A DNA stretch of 64,000 nucleotides from assembly GCF_009909195.1 (NCBI RefSeq), contig NZ_JAAAMU010000004.1, forward strand, positions 1 through 64,000, read 5' to 3'. The translations under genes and the position numbers were made by a program. This document shows positions 47,413-56,445 of this stretch, in pieces (position 1 is the first letter of the stretch; every line of letters begins with the position of its first letter). The notes below the pieces were generated by a model. It was not told the DNA's origin, ran no database searches, and worked only from the letters and a program-made list of their open reading frames with translations. This DNA is from Paenibacillus sacheonensis. Its GTDB lineage: Bacteria; Bacillota; Bacilli; Paenibacillales; Paenibacillaceae.

Positions 47413-48615
47413 TTGACGACAACGACGACCCGCACGAAGGCTCCTTCTTGGACGCGACTGACGATTTTGTTATCCGTGACACTCATTGCCGGGTTCAATC
47501 AAGGGCTGCTCCTGCCGCTGCTGGCCATCATGCTGGATCACCGCGGCATTGCCTCCGATTTGAACGGATTGAATTCCATGGCGCTATATATCGGCACGTT
47601 CGGCATGATGTTTTTTATCGAGAAGCCGGTGCGGAAGTTGGGCTACAAGACCGGGATCTTGGCAGGCATCGTGCTTGCCGGAGCAGCTACGACGCTATTT
47701 CCGATCTGCTCGGCCTTGTGGGTATGGTTCATTCTGCGCATCGTTGTCGGCATCGGCGACAGCGCGCTTCACTATTGCACGCAGCTGTGGATCGTGAGCA
47801 GCAGCCCGCCGGAGCGGCGCGGCCGGTTTATTTCCTTGTACGGAATGGCTTACGGCCTCGGCTTCAGCTTAGGGCCGATCGGCATTAATTTGACGAATCT
47901 GGGCGATTGGATTCCCTTCGCTCTTAATGCGTTGTTGTTCACGATCGTCGCAATGTTCGTACTGAAGTTGAAGCCGGAATATCCCGAAGCGGCGCAGTCG
48001 GCCGCGGTGAAAGGCAACCGGTTTGCGTTTACGTACAAGGTTGCTTGGTTTGCGCTGCTGCCTGCGGTCTTATACGGCTTGCTGGAGTCGACGATGAACA
48101 GTAATTTCCCGCTCTATGGCTTGCGGGTTCATCTAAGCGAAGCGGAGATCTCGCTGCTGCTGCCTTCGCTCGGCGTCGGCAGTTTGCTGGTCATGTTCCC
48201 GCTGGGCAGCTTGAGCGACCGCCTCGGACGCAAGAGCGTGCTGACGTTCTGCGCGTTCTCGGCCGCCCTGTTGTTCTTTGCCGTCCCGCTAGCCGAGGAT
48301 AAGGTCGCTTGGTTGTTCGTGCTGCTGACGCTGATCGGCGGACTGGTCGGATCGTTCTTCTCGCTCGGTCTGGCCTATGCGGCGGATCTTCTGCCGAAGA
48401 ACGTGCTGCCGTCCGCCAACGTCATCGCTTCGATTCACTTCAGCATCGGCAGCCTGCTCGGCCCCAGCATAGGCGGTTACAGCATGCACAATATTGCGGC
48501 GAGCAGCCCCTTCATCATTCTGGGCACGGCTTTTCTGCTGTTCTCGGCCGCGGGCCTCTTTTTCCGAAAATCGAGAGGAGCGGAAGCATCGGAGTCGAAT
48601 TCTTTCGTAATATAA
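47413..48615 (+). CDS. Major facilitator superfamily transporter
   Basis: A 400-residue protein with about twelve hydrophobic segments. The loop motif GSLSDRLGRKSVL between helices 8 and 9, and an Arg-rich loop SPPERRGRFISLYGMAYGLG between helices 4 and 5, fit drug/sugar MFS proteins. The substrate is unknown. It starts at TTG (47413) with GGGAGG upstream. Confidence 0.9.
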   Translation: MTTTTTRTKAPSWTRLTILLSVTLIAGFNQGLLLPLLAIMLDHRGIASDLNGLNSMALYIGTFGMMFFIEKPVRKLGYKTGILAGIVLAGAATTLFPICSALWVWFILRIVVGIGDSALHYCTQLWIVSSSPPERRGRFISLYGMAYGLGFSLGPIGINLTNLGDWIPFALNALLFTIVAMFVLKLKPEYPEAAQSAAVKGNRFAFTYKVAWFALLPAVLYGLLESTMNSNFPLYGLRVHLSEAEISLLLPSLGVGSLLVMFPLGSLSDRLGRKSVLTFCAFSAALLFFAVPLAEDKVAWLFVLLTLIGGLVGSFFSLGLAYAADLLPKNVLPSANVIASIHFSIGSLLGPSIGGYSMHNIAASSPFIILGTAFLLFSAAGLFFRKSRGAEASESNSFVI

Positions 48616-48696
48616 GCATCGGCTGCGTATCCTTTTAACGGGGCCGTTCGTTTACAAAGTGAAAGCAAACCACATGGATGAGGAGGTGCTCATCGA

Positions 48697-49416
48697 ATGA
48701 CGAATCCAAAGCCGGCGGCAGTCGAAGAAATGCGGTTCGTGCTCTACCGGTACTGTTTGTCGCTGACGCGTTCGACCTGGGACGCGGAGGATCTGGTGCA
48801 GGAAACCTGCCTGCGGGCGCTGCCGGTCATGAACGGCGCGCTCGCGCATCCCAATCCGACGGCGTATCTCATGCGGACGGCGAAGAACATCGCGGTGGAT
48901 CAATCCCGGCGCAAGCAGCGCGCAGGCCGTATGCTGGAAGCCTTGCAAGCGAACGAAAAGGTACTCAACCGCCTGTACGAAGAATCGCCCGAAATGGAAG
49001 AGATGCTTCAATTGCTGATTCGGCATTTGTCCCCGCTGCAGCGGACGGTCTTTCTGCTGAAGGAACTGTTCGGTTTCAAAAATGCCGAAACGGCCGCCAA
49101 GCTGTCAACGTCCGAAGGCGCGGTCAAAGCGGCGCTTCACAGGGCGAGGTCGGCGGTCGACAAGCTTATTCAACGCGCGGGCTTCGGCAAGCCGAATACG
49201 GATTCGGCCGGAATGCCGGCGGAGAATGCCGCATTGCTTCAAGCCTATGTCAACGCCGTGCGGGCAGGCGATCCGCAAGCTTTGATCGTGCTCGCCAATG
49301 CCGAAGATCAACGCATCGATACCGTTCAAGCGATCGGCCAGCTGAACCGGCTCGGCCAGCGATTTGCCGCTGCGGGTACCGGCTCCTCGTCCATCAGCAT
49401 GTGTTTTGCTGCATAA
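48697..49416 (+). CDS. ECF-like sigma factor with a C-terminal extension
   Basis: A 239-residue protein. Region 2 is [26 protein letters not shown] and region 4 [41 protein letters not shown]. About 60 further residues include [23 protein letters not shown], which resembles the beginning of the SnoaL-like domain of ECF41-type factors, but the domain is cut short. No anti-sigma gene is adjacent. GAGGAGG precedes the ATG. clpP begins 22 bases after its stop, suggesting a two-gene operon. Confidence 0.88.
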   Translation: MTNPKPAAVEEMRFVLYRYCLSLTRSTWDAEDLVQETCLRALPVMNGALAHPNPTAYLMRTAKNIAVDQSRRKQRAGRMLEALQANEKVLNRLYEESPEMEEMLQLLIRHLSPLQRTVFLLKELFGFKNAETAAKLSTSEGAVKAALHRARSAVDKLIQRAGFGKPNTDSAGMPAENAALLQAYVNAVRAGDPQALIVLANAEDQRIDTVQAIGQLNRLGQRFAAAGTGSSSISMCFAA

Positions 49417-49438
49417 TGCGAACGAGGAGGATTACGCG

Positions 49439-50020
49439 ATGAATTTAACGCCTTATGTCATTGAATCTACCAACCGGGGCGAGCGAAGCTACGATATCTA
49501 TTCGCGGCTGCTCAAGGATCGGATCGTCATGGTCAGCGGGGAAATCGAGGATCACATGGCGAACGCGATCGTGGCGCAGCTGTTGTTCCTGGCCGCCGAT
49601 GATCCGGAGAAAGATATCCAATTGTACATTAACAGCCCGGGAGGCTCCGTTACGGCGGGATTCTCCATCTTCGATACGATGCAGTTCATCAAGCCGGACG
49701 TGTCGACGATCTGCACGGGCTTTGCCGCGAGCTTCGGAGCGATTCTGCTGGCGGGAGGCGCGAAGGGCAAACGATTCGTGCTTCCGAACAGCGAAGTGAT
49801 GATTCACCAACCGCTTGGCGGGGCGAGAGGCCAGGCGTCGGATATTCAGATTCACGCGCACTGGATCTTAAAGACGCGCGAGAAAATCAACGGCTTGCTG
49901 GCGCATCATACCGGGCAGTCGGTCGAACAAATCGAGAAGGACTCCGATCGCGACCGTTTCATGAGCGCGGCGGACGCCGTCGCTTACGGGATCGTCGATA
50001 AGGTCATCCAGCCGGCGTAA
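49439..50020 (+). CDS. clpP: ATP-dependent Clp protease proteolytic subunit (probable second ClpP)
   Basis: A 193-residue serine protease subunit. The triad is in place: Ser in [11 protein letters not shown], His in VMIHQPLGG, Asp in the [15 protein letters not shown] region. The oxyanion motif YINSPGGSV is normal. Usual main ClpP proteins have GMAASMG, so GFAASFG suggests a paralogue. GAGGAGG precedes the ATG. It follows the sigma-factor gene closely; no Clp ATPase is nearby. Confidence 0.9.
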   Translation: MNLTPYVIESTNRGERSYDIYSRLLKDRIVMVSGEIEDHMANAIVAQLLFLAADDPEKDIQLYINSPGGSVTAGFSIFDTMQFIKPDVSTICTGFAASFGAILLAGGAKGKRFVLPNSEVMIHQPLGGARGQASDIQIHAHWILKTREKINGLLAHHTGQSVEQIEKDSDRDRFMSAADAVAYGIVDKVIQPA

Positions 50021-50033
50021 TCGGTTTTCAGCC

Positions 50034-50120
50034 AAAACGCAAAACTCAAAACGAAAAACGTAAAACGTGAATCGTAAACGTAAAACGCAAATCGCATAAC
50101 GCAGATCACAAACGTAAAAC
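50034..50120. repeat. Degenerate tandem heptamer repeat (AAAACGY)
   Basis: About twelve consecutive units follow clpP: AAAACGC, AAAACTC, AAAACGA, AAAACGT twice, GAATCGT, then AAACGT, AAAACGC, AAATCGC, ATAACGC, AGATCAC and AAACGT (two units have six bases). It does not code on the plus strand and leads directly into the next terminator. Confidence 0.8.
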
Positions 50121-50166
50121 CAAAAGGCAGGCTCACCATCGAGGTGAGCCTGCCTTTTGGTTGTTG
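50118..50166. terminator. Perfect 20-bp terminator hairpin after clpP
   Basis: The 20-base arm 50118-50137 pairs without mismatch with 50143-50162 around a five-base loop; TTGTTGTG follows, and A-rich sequence precedes it. It serves clpP and probably also the leftward DUF2627 gene. Confidence 0.9.
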
Positions 50167-50220
50167 TGATGCTGCGCTGCCGTGTTCCCTGCGCTGCCCC
50201 GCGCCGCGCCGCGGCAAGGT

Positions 50221-50514
50221 TTAAGCCTGCGGCCGTGGCGGCCGCGGCCGTTTCTTGCGGTACCGAGGCGCGACGTAATTGCGTTTGCGATCGCGGAAGA
50301 ACGTCCAGCCGCCGATAAACCCGACGCCGATCAAGAAGAGCACGAGTCCGGCAATGAAGCGCCACCATTCGAAGTTATGCACGGAGGCATCGTCCCCGAA
50401 GGAAGCGAAGTAGTGGAAAATGGCGTCTTTCATAAGCAGAAATCCGTAAGTGGCGCCGAGCCCCGGAATGACGAGCAGCAGCACCGCAATGAATCGAATG
50501 AAAACCTGCTTCAT
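50221..50514 (-). CDS. DUF2627-family membrane protein (YqzF-like)
   Basis: A 97-residue protein with two membrane helices (FIAVLLLVIPGLGATYGFLLM and FIAGLVLFLIGVGFIGGW) and a basic, Arg/Pro-rich C-terminus. It fits the DUF2627 family; B. subtilis YqzF lies near the bkd genes too. The function is unknown. It is divergent from the dehydrogenase cluster. Confidence 0.85.
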   Translation of the reverse strand: MKQVFIRFIAVLLLVIPGLGATYGFLLMKDAIFHYFASFGDDASVHNFEWWRFIAGLVLFLIGVGFIGGWTFFRDRKRNYVAPRYRKKRPRPPRPQA

Positions 50515-50681
50515 AACGTGATTGTTCCCCCTGACAGCCTGGCAAAGAATGCGCTTATACGGTAACCATCATACCTTTTCTGCGCGGGACTGTCCATTTC
50601 GAAAGCGGCGATGTTTTCCCCGGCTTCGAAAAAAGGTACAATAGGAATGGACCAGCTTTAGGAATGGAGAGGAGATCGACC

Positions 50682-52106
50682 ATGACGATTGGGTGCGATA
50701 TTGCCATCATCGGCGGAGGCATTGCCGGATATACAGCGGCAATCCGAGCGGCGCAGGCCGGGAAGAAAGTCGTAATCGTGGAGAAAGATAAGCTCGGCGG
50801 AACTTGTTTACATAAAGGGTGCATCCCAAGCAAGGCGCTGCTTCGCAGCGCGGAAGTGTTCGCGACACTGCGCAAAGCGGATACGTACGGCGTCCTGGTG
50901 GACGGAGCGGTAACGCTGGATTTTGCGAAGGTGCAGCAGCGCAAGGAGAGCACAGTCGAGAATTTGTATAAAGGCTTGCAGTATTTGATGCGCAAGCATG
51001 ATATTACGGTCCTGCAGGGGAGCGGCACGGTCATCGGACCATCGATCTTCTCGCCGAAGAGCGGGAGCGTCGCGGTCGAATTCCCGGACGGAGACATGGA
51101 TACGGTCGTACCGGCACATCTGATCATCGCCACGGGCTCGCGTCCGCGCGTGCTCAAAGGACTGGAGCCGACGGCCGGGCAAATCATGTCCAGCGACGAA
51201 GCGCTCGAGATGGACCGACTGCCGAAGTCCATTTTGATTATCGGCGGCGGAGTCATCGGCGTGGAATGGGCTTCCATGCTGATCGATTTCGGCATCGAGG
51301 TCACGCTCGCGGAGTCTGCTTCGCGTCTGCTTCCCGGCGAAGACCCGGAGGCATCTGCCGAATTGACGAAGCAATTGCGGCGCAGAGGGGTGCGCATATT
51401 GACGAGCATCCAATTGAAGCTGGATACGTATGCCTATAACAACGGACAAGCATCCATTACGGCGGACACGGCAGACGGACCCGTCATTCTAAGCGCGGAG
51501 CGTCTTCTCGTATCCGTCGGGCGGCAGGGGAATACCGAAAACATCGGCCTCGAAAATACGGATGTACGGATCGAACAGGGCGCGATTAAAGTCAATGCTT
51601 ATTTCCAAACGAACGAATCGCATATCTATGCCGTCGGCGACGTGAACGGCGGATTGCAGCTGGCCCATGCCGCGGCGCATGAAGCATTGGTCGCGGTGGA
51701 TCATATCCTCGGCAGCAAGGAACAGGCGCCTGATCATTCGCGCATCCCGCGGGCGATCTATTCCAAACCGGAAATCGCGTCCATCGGGTTAACGGAAGAC
51801 GAGGCCAGCAAGAAGGGACATGCGGTCAAGGTCGGGAAAGTTCCGTTCCAGGCGATCGGCAAAGCGCATGTGATCGGGGAGGCGGAAGGCTTCGCCAAAG
51901 TAATCGCGGACGCGAAGACGATGGACGTGCTTGGCGTTCATATCGTCGGACCGCATGCGACCGATCTGCTGTCGGAAGCGTCACTGGCCATGCTGCTGAA
52001 CGCTACGCCGTGGGAAGTCTCCCAGGTTATCCATCCGCATCCGACGCTGTCCGAGGTGCTGGGAGAAGCGATGCTGGCGCTCGAGGGCAAGTCGCTGGCG
52101 TTCTGA
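50682..52106 (+). CDS. lpdV: Dihydrolipoyl dehydrogenase of the branched-chain 2-oxoacid complex (E3)
   Basis: A 474-residue flavoenzyme. The FAD motif GGGIAGYTAAIRAAQAGKKV and the redox disulfide GGTCLHKGCIPSKAL are intact, as are the NAD-binding GGGVIGVEWASML and the C-terminal HPHPTLSE. It reoxidises the lipoyl arm of E2. GAGAGGAG precedes the ATG at 50682; a candidate -10, TACAAT, lies at 50637-50642. It leads the four Bkd genes. Confidence 0.94.
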   Translation: MTIGCDIAIIGGGIAGYTAAIRAAQAGKKVVIVEKDKLGGTCLHKGCIPSKALLRSAEVFATLRKADTYGVLVDGAVTLDFAKVQQRKESTVENLYKGLQYLMRKHDITVLQGSGTVIGPSIFSPKSGSVAVEFPDGDMDTVVPAHLIIATGSRPRVLKGLEPTAGQIMSSDEALEMDRLPKSILIIGGGVIGVEWASMLIDFGIEVTLAESASRLLPGEDPEASAELTKQLRRRGVRILTSIQLKLDTYAYNNGQASITADTADGPVILSAERLLVSVGRQGNTENIGLENTDVRIEQGAIKVNAYFQTNESHIYAVGDVNGGLQLAHAAAHEALVAVDHILGSKEQAPDHSRIPRAIYSKPEIASIGLTEDEASKKGHAVKVGKVPFQAIGKAHVIGEAEGFAKVIADAKTMDVLGVHIVGPHATDLLSEASLAMLLNATPWEVSQVIHPHPTLSEVLGEAMLALEGKSLAF

Positions 52107-52235
52107 TCAGCGGCCCGAAAGAAGCCAGCCCGGCAATTTCAGGCAGCATTTCCTTTTCCGAATAAGTCGGTTATAATGGGTATAGGCAAGTCTTAGTACC
52201 TGGTTATAATAGCAGCTAAAAGGAGGGTAATCCTC

Positions 52236-53270
52236 ATGTCGCAATCCGAATCCGCCGTAGGGCAAACGAAGCATGCTTCCCTTGGGCTTACGGATGAACA
52301 AGTGCTGGAAATGTACAAACTGATGGTTACTGCGCGCCGTTACGACGAACGCTGTCTGCTGCTCCAGCGCGCAGGTAAAATTAAATTTCACGTCTCCGGT
52401 ATCGGTCAAGAAGCCGCCCAAGTCGGCGCGGCATTCGCGCTCGACCGCAATCAAGATTACTACCTGCCCTATTACCGCGATTACGCGTTCGTACTCTCGG
52501 TCGGCATGACGCTGCGCGAGCTGATGCTCTGCCTCTTCTCCAAGATCGACGATCCCAACAGCGGCGGCCGGCAAATGCCCGGTCACTTCGGCTCCAAGCG
52601 CCTGCGCATCGTGACGGGGTCAAGTCCCGTGACGACCCAGGTGCCGCATGCCGTAGGCTTCGCGCTCGCGGCCAAGATGAAGCGGAAGGAATTCGTCACG
52701 TTCGTCACGTTCGGCGACGGTTCCAGCAATCAAGGCGACTTCCATGAAGGCGCGAATATGGCAGGCGTACACAAGCTCCCGGTGATCTTCATGTGCGAGA
52801 ACAACCAGTACGCCATCTCGGTTCCGCTGCATAAGCAGGTGGCCGGCCGGATAGCCGACCGTGCGCTCGGTTACGGATTCCCTGGCGTTGCCGTCGACGG
52901 GAACGATCCGCTCGAAGTGTACCGCGTCATGAAAGAAGCGCGCGAGCGCGCCGTTCGAGGCGAAGGTCCGACCTTGGTCGAAGCCGTCATGTACAGGCTG
53001 TCGCCGCACTCCACGTCGGATGAAGACCTCGCGTATCGTACGAAGGAAGAAGTCGACGCGAACCGCGACAAGGACGGCATTCCGAAATTCAAGGCGTACC
53101 TGGTCGAATGCGGCATTTGGAACGAAGAGCTCGAGGCTTCCATGCTGCAAGAGATTAAGGCTGCGCTGGACGACGCGACGAGCTTCGGCGACAAAGCGCC
53201 GTTCCCGGAGCCGGAAGACATTCTCTACCATGTCTACGATGGCGACGATGCCGGCAGGGGGGGACGCTGA
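52236..53270 (+). CDS. bkdAA: Branched-chain 2-oxoacid dehydrogenase E1 alpha
   Basis: A 344-residue thiamine-diphosphate protein. GRQMPGHFGSKRLRIVTGSSPVTTQVPHAVG and GDGSSNQGDFHEGANMA closely match Bacillus BkdAA. With E1 beta it decarboxylates the 2-oxoacids of valine, leucine and isoleucine to make primers for branched fatty acids. AAAGGAGG precedes the ATG. Upstream the sequence GGTTATAAT occurs twice (52169-52177 and 52202-52210), giving two candidate -10 hexamers. Confidence 0.93.
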   Translation: MSQSESAVGQTKHASLGLTDEQVLEMYKLMVTARRYDERCLLLQRAGKIKFHVSGIGQEAAQVGAAFALDRNQDYYLPYYRDYAFVLSVGMTLRELMLCLFSKIDDPNSGGRQMPGHFGSKRLRIVTGSSPVTTQVPHAVGFALAAKMKRKEFVTFVTFGDGSSNQGDFHEGANMAGVHKLPVIFMCENNQYAISVPLHKQVAGRIADRALGYGFPGVAVDGNDPLEVYRVMKEARERAVRGEGPTLVEAVMYRLSPHSTSDEDLAYRTKEEVDANRDKDGIPKFKAYLVECGIWNEELEASMLQEIKAALDDATSFGDKAPFPEPEDILYHVYDGDDAGRGGR

Positions 53271-53271
53271 T

Positions 53272-54255
53272 ATGCCGAAAATGGATTATATCGATGCTAT
53301 TCGTCTGGCGATGAAGGAAGAAATGGAGCGCGACGAGGACGTCTTCGTGCTCGGCGAGGATGTCGGCTACAAAGGCGGCGTGTTCACGACGACCAAGGGT
53401 CTTATCGACCAGTTCGGCGAAGAGCGCGTCATGGATACGCCGCTTGCGGAATCCGCTATCGTCGGGGCGGCCATCGGCGCTGCGATGTACGGCATGAAGC
53501 CGATCGCGGAGATGCAATACTCCGATTTTATGTTCCCGGCCACGAATCAAATTATTAGCGAGGCGGCCAAAATCCGCTATCGTTCCAATAACGACTGGAA
53601 TTGTCCGCTCGTCGTGCGGGCGCCGATGGGCGGCGGCATCTTCGGCGGCCTGTACCATTCCCAGTCTCCGGAGTCGGTCTTCTTCGGTACTCCTGGCCTG
53701 AAGATCGTGGCGCCTTACACGGCTTACGACGCGAAGGGCCTGCTGAAAGCGGCCGTGCGCGACCCGGATCCCGTGCTGTACTTCGAGAACAAGAAATGCT
53801 ACAAGCTCGTGAACGGCGATGTTCCGGAGGGCGATTACATCGTTCCGATCGGCAAGTCGAACGTGCTTCGCGAAGGCGACGACATTACGGTCATCAGCTA
53901 CAGCCTGCCGCTGCACTTCATTATGGAAGCCGCCGCGGAGCTCGAAGAAGAAGGCATTCATGCGCATGTGCTGGATCTGCGTACCCTGCAGCCGCTGGAC
54001 AAGGACGGGGTACTGGAGGCTGCGCGCCGTACCGGTAAAGTGCTGATCGTGCATGAGGACAATAAGTTCGGCGGCATCGGCGGCGAGGTAGCCGCGATCA
54101 TCGCCGAAGAGATGCTCTACGAACTGGATGCGCCGGTCATGCGGCTGTGCGGTCCAGACGTTCCGGCCATGCCGATCAATCCGCCCGGCGAGAAATTCTT
54201 CATGCTGAACAAAGATAAAGTGAAAGAAGCTATGAAGCGTTTGGCTGTTTTTTGA
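53272..54255 (+). CDS. bkdAB: Branched-chain 2-oxoacid dehydrogenase E1 beta
   Basis: A 327-residue protein (GEDVGYKGGVFTTTKGL; DTPLAESAIVGAAIGAAMYG; MGGGIFGGLYHSQSPE), the partner of BkdAA. The ATG lies one base after the E1 alpha stop, with GGGGGG upstream, so the two are translationally coupled. Confidence 0.95.
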   Translation: MPKMDYIDAIRLAMKEEMERDEDVFVLGEDVGYKGGVFTTTKGLIDQFGEERVMDTPLAESAIVGAAIGAAMYGMKPIAEMQYSDFMFPATNQIISEAAKIRYRSNNDWNCPLVVRAPMGGGIFGGLYHSQSPESVFFGTPGLKIVAPYTAYDAKGLLKAAVRDPDPVLYFENKKCYKLVNGDVPEGDYIVPIGKSNVLREGDDITVISYSLPLHFIMEAAAELEEEGIHAHVLDLRTLQPLDKDGVLEAARRTGKVLIVHEDNKFGGIGGEVAAIIAEEMLYELDAPVMRLCGPDVPAMPINPPGEKFFMLNKDKVKEAMKRLAVF

Positions 54256-54320
54256 TTCGACGTACGGCCCGCTTAGATAAGCCGGTAAGAGCGTTTGCGT
54301 GCCTTATGCTTCGCTAGCAG

Positions 54321-54326
54321 TATAAT
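54321..54326 (+). promoter_or_regulatory. Candidate -10 before bkdB
   Basis: TATAAT at 54321-54326, only 19 bases before the E2 start, in the 89-base gap between E1 beta and E2. No matching -35; possibly chance. Confidence 0.25.
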
Positions 54327-54344
54327 GTTTAGGAGTTGGTCGGA

Positions 54345-55730
54345 ATGAAAAAAGTGACGGAAATCGTCATGCCGCAGCTCGCTGAATCACTTGTTTCCGC
54401 GACAATTGACCGATGGCTGAAGCAGCCAGGCGACGTCATCGACATGTACGAGCCAATCTGCGAAATCTTGACGGATAAAGTAAACGCGGAGCTCCCTTCA
54501 ACCATTCAAGGAACGATGATCAAAATATTGGTCGGAGCCGGCGAGACGGTACCTGTCGGTACGCCGGTCTGTCTCATTGAATTCGAGGAAGAGGGCGTCG
54601 AAGACGCTTCTCACGCTCCTTCGGCGGGAGGCGCAGCGGGGGCGGCATTCGCGGCCGCATCGCCAGGTGCAGGCAGCGGCGAGCGCGCGGCCGTACGCAT
54701 GCAGGGCGCGGCGGGTCAGACGCAGGGAGACGGCGACGACAGCATGCGCCATCGCTTCTCGCCTGCCGTGCAGCAGCTTGCCGTGCAGCATAACGTTAAC
54801 CTGTCGTATGTGAACGGCACGGGGCTCGGCGGTCGCATCACGCGCAAAGACGTGCTGGCCTACGTTGAATCCAGCCGCAGCGCCAAGCCGGCTTCCTCCG
54901 GAGCGGCTTCGCCTTCTGCAACGGGCATGCCGGCGATGAATTCCAAGGAGCCTGTCCGTTCCACCGGACTTCACTTGTCGGAGTCGCCGCGCATTCCGAA
55001 GGTCGAAATCGAAGGACAGCAGCTGCCGGGGCGCAGCGAATATTTCATCGACGTAACGCCGGTGCGCAATGCCATCGCGCGCAATATGCGCCAAAGCGTG
55101 ACGGAAATTCCGCATGCCTGGATGATGATGGAGGTCGACGTGACGAACCTCGTCACGCTGCGTAACAAGCTGAAGGAAGATTTCATGAAGCGCGAAGGCG
55201 TTAACCTCACTTATCTGGCTTTCTGGGTGAAGGCGGTCGTCAATGCGATCAAGGATTTCCCGATCATGAACTCCGTTTGGGCCGTCGACAAGATCATCGT
55301 GAAGCGGGATATTCATATCGGCCTGGCCGTCGGCACGGAAGACGCGGTAAAGGTGCCGGTCATCAAGAACGCGGACCAGAAGAACATCGCCGGACTTGCC
55401 CGCGAAATCGAAGATCTCGCACGCAAGACGCGCGAAGGCAAGCTGACGCTGGCGGACATGGACGGCGGTACGTTCACGGTCAACAACACCGGCTCGTTCG
55501 GATCCATATTGTCTTATCCCATTATCAATTACCCGCAGGCGGCGATCGTGACGTTCGAATCCATCGTCAAGCGCCCCGTGGTCATCAACGACATGATCGC
55601 GGTCCGTTCCATGGCGAACATTTGCTTGTCGTTGGACCACCGGATACTTGACGGCGTCATTTGCGGCCGGTTCCTGCAGCGGGTAAAAGAAAACCTGGAA
55701 GGCTTCACGCTAGAGACGAAGCTGTACTGA
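54345..55730 (+). CDS. bkdB: Branched-chain 2-oxoacid dehydrogenase E2 (dihydrolipoyl acyltransferase)
   Basis: A 461-residue protein. The lipoyl domain has Lys45 in EILTDKVNAE. A Gly/Ala-rich linker leads to the subunit-binding domain (RHRFSPAVQQLAVQHNVNLSYVNGTGLGGRITRKDVL), then a second linker and the catalytic domain ending in SLDHRILDG. It moves the acyl group to CoA. AGGAG lies nine bases before the ATG. lipB, which makes its lipoyl group, begins 17 bases later. Confidence 0.95.
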   Translation: MKKVTEIVMPQLAESLVSATIDRWLKQPGDVIDMYEPICEILTDKVNAELPSTIQGTMIKILVGAGETVPVGTPVCLIEFEEEGVEDASHAPSAGGAAGAAFAAASPGAGSGERAAVRMQGAAGQTQGDGDDSMRHRFSPAVQQLAVQHNVNLSYVNGTGLGGRITRKDVLAYVESSRSAKPASSGAASPSATGMPAMNSKEPVRSTGLHLSESPRIPKVEIEGQQLPGRSEYFIDVTPVRNAIARNMRQSVTEIPHAWMMMEVDVTNLVTLRNKLKEDFMKREGVNLTYLAFWVKAVVNAIKDFPIMNSVWAVDKIIVKRDIHIGLAVGTEDAVKVPVIKNADQKNIAGLAREIEDLARKTREGKLTLADMDGGTFTVNNTGSFGSILSYPIINYPQAAIVTFESIVKRPVVINDMIAVRSMANICLSLDHRILDGVICGRFLQRVKENLEGFTLETKLY

Positions 55731-55747
55731 AACGAGGCGAACAAGCA

Positions 55748-56443
55748 GTGACAACGAACATAAGGGCGATCGATGTGCACTATACGCCGATGATCGGATA
55801 TGCCGAAGCTTGGGAGCTGCAGAAAGCGTACGTCAAAGGGATCGATAAGGAGGAGCGGCGCGAATCGCTGCTCCTTCTTCAGCATCCGCCGACGTACACG
55901 GTCGGCTCCCAGAAGCATCCCGAGCATTTGCTCTATTCCGAGGAAGAGCTCGCGGAGCGCGGCATCGGCGTGTTCCAAATCGACCGCGGCGGCGACATTA
56001 CGTACCACGGACCCGGCCAACTCGTCGGCTACCCGCTGCTTTACCTGGACAGCATGAACTTGGATCTGCATCAGTACCTTCGGGATCTGGAGCAGGTCAT
56101 TATCGATTGGCTGGACTCGTACGGCATCAAAGGCGGAAGAAAGCCGGAGTATACGGGGGTATGGGTGGGCAACATGAAGATCGCGGCGATTGGCGTGAAG
56201 TTCAATAAAGCCAGAACCCGCCGCGGATTCATAACGAGTCACGGCTTCGCGCTGAACGTGAAGGCCGGCATCGCGCAGGACGGCTTCCGGGGCATTATTC
56301 CGTGCGGCATCCAGGAATACGCAGTGACGTCTTTTGCGGATGTGACCGGCATACATCTAACGGTAGAACAGGCAGCGGCAGAGCTGCTGCCTTACTTCTG
56401 CCGCCAGTTCGGCTGCGCGGTGGAGCATCGGGAGGGACTGTAG
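55748..56443 (+). CDS. lipB: Octanoyltransferase LipB
   Basis: A 231-residue protein of the LipB family: LLLLQHPPTYTVGSQKHPEHLL, then RGGDITYHGPGQLVGYPLL with the conserved His, and a late GIIPCGIQEYAVTSF with the catalytic Cys. It moves octanoyl from acyl carrier protein to lipoyl domains, the first step of lipoylation. B. subtilis uses LipM and LipL instead. It starts at GTG 55748 with GAGG upstream, close behind the E2 gene. Confidence 0.93.
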   Translation: MTTNIRAIDVHYTPMIGYAEAWELQKAYVKGIDKEERRESLLLLQHPPTYTVGSQKHPEHLLYSEEELAERGIGVFQIDRGGDITYHGPGQLVGYPLLYLDSMNLDLHQYLRDLEQVIIDWLDSYGIKGGRKPEYTGVWVGNMKIAAIGVKFNKARTRRGFITSHGFALNVKAGIAQDGFRGIIPCGIQEYAVTSFADVTGIHLTVEQAAAELLPYFCRQFGCAVEHREGL

Positions 56444-56445
56444 CC

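Noticed and set aside
50034..50120. A CRISPR array
   Set aside because: The seven-base units are contiguous without spacers and are far too short; no cas gene is near.
52094..52129. A terminator at the end of lpdV
   Set aside because: GCTGGC-TTCT and AGAA-GCCAGC can pair, but no T run follows and the next Bkd gene is in the same direction; it was judged weak.
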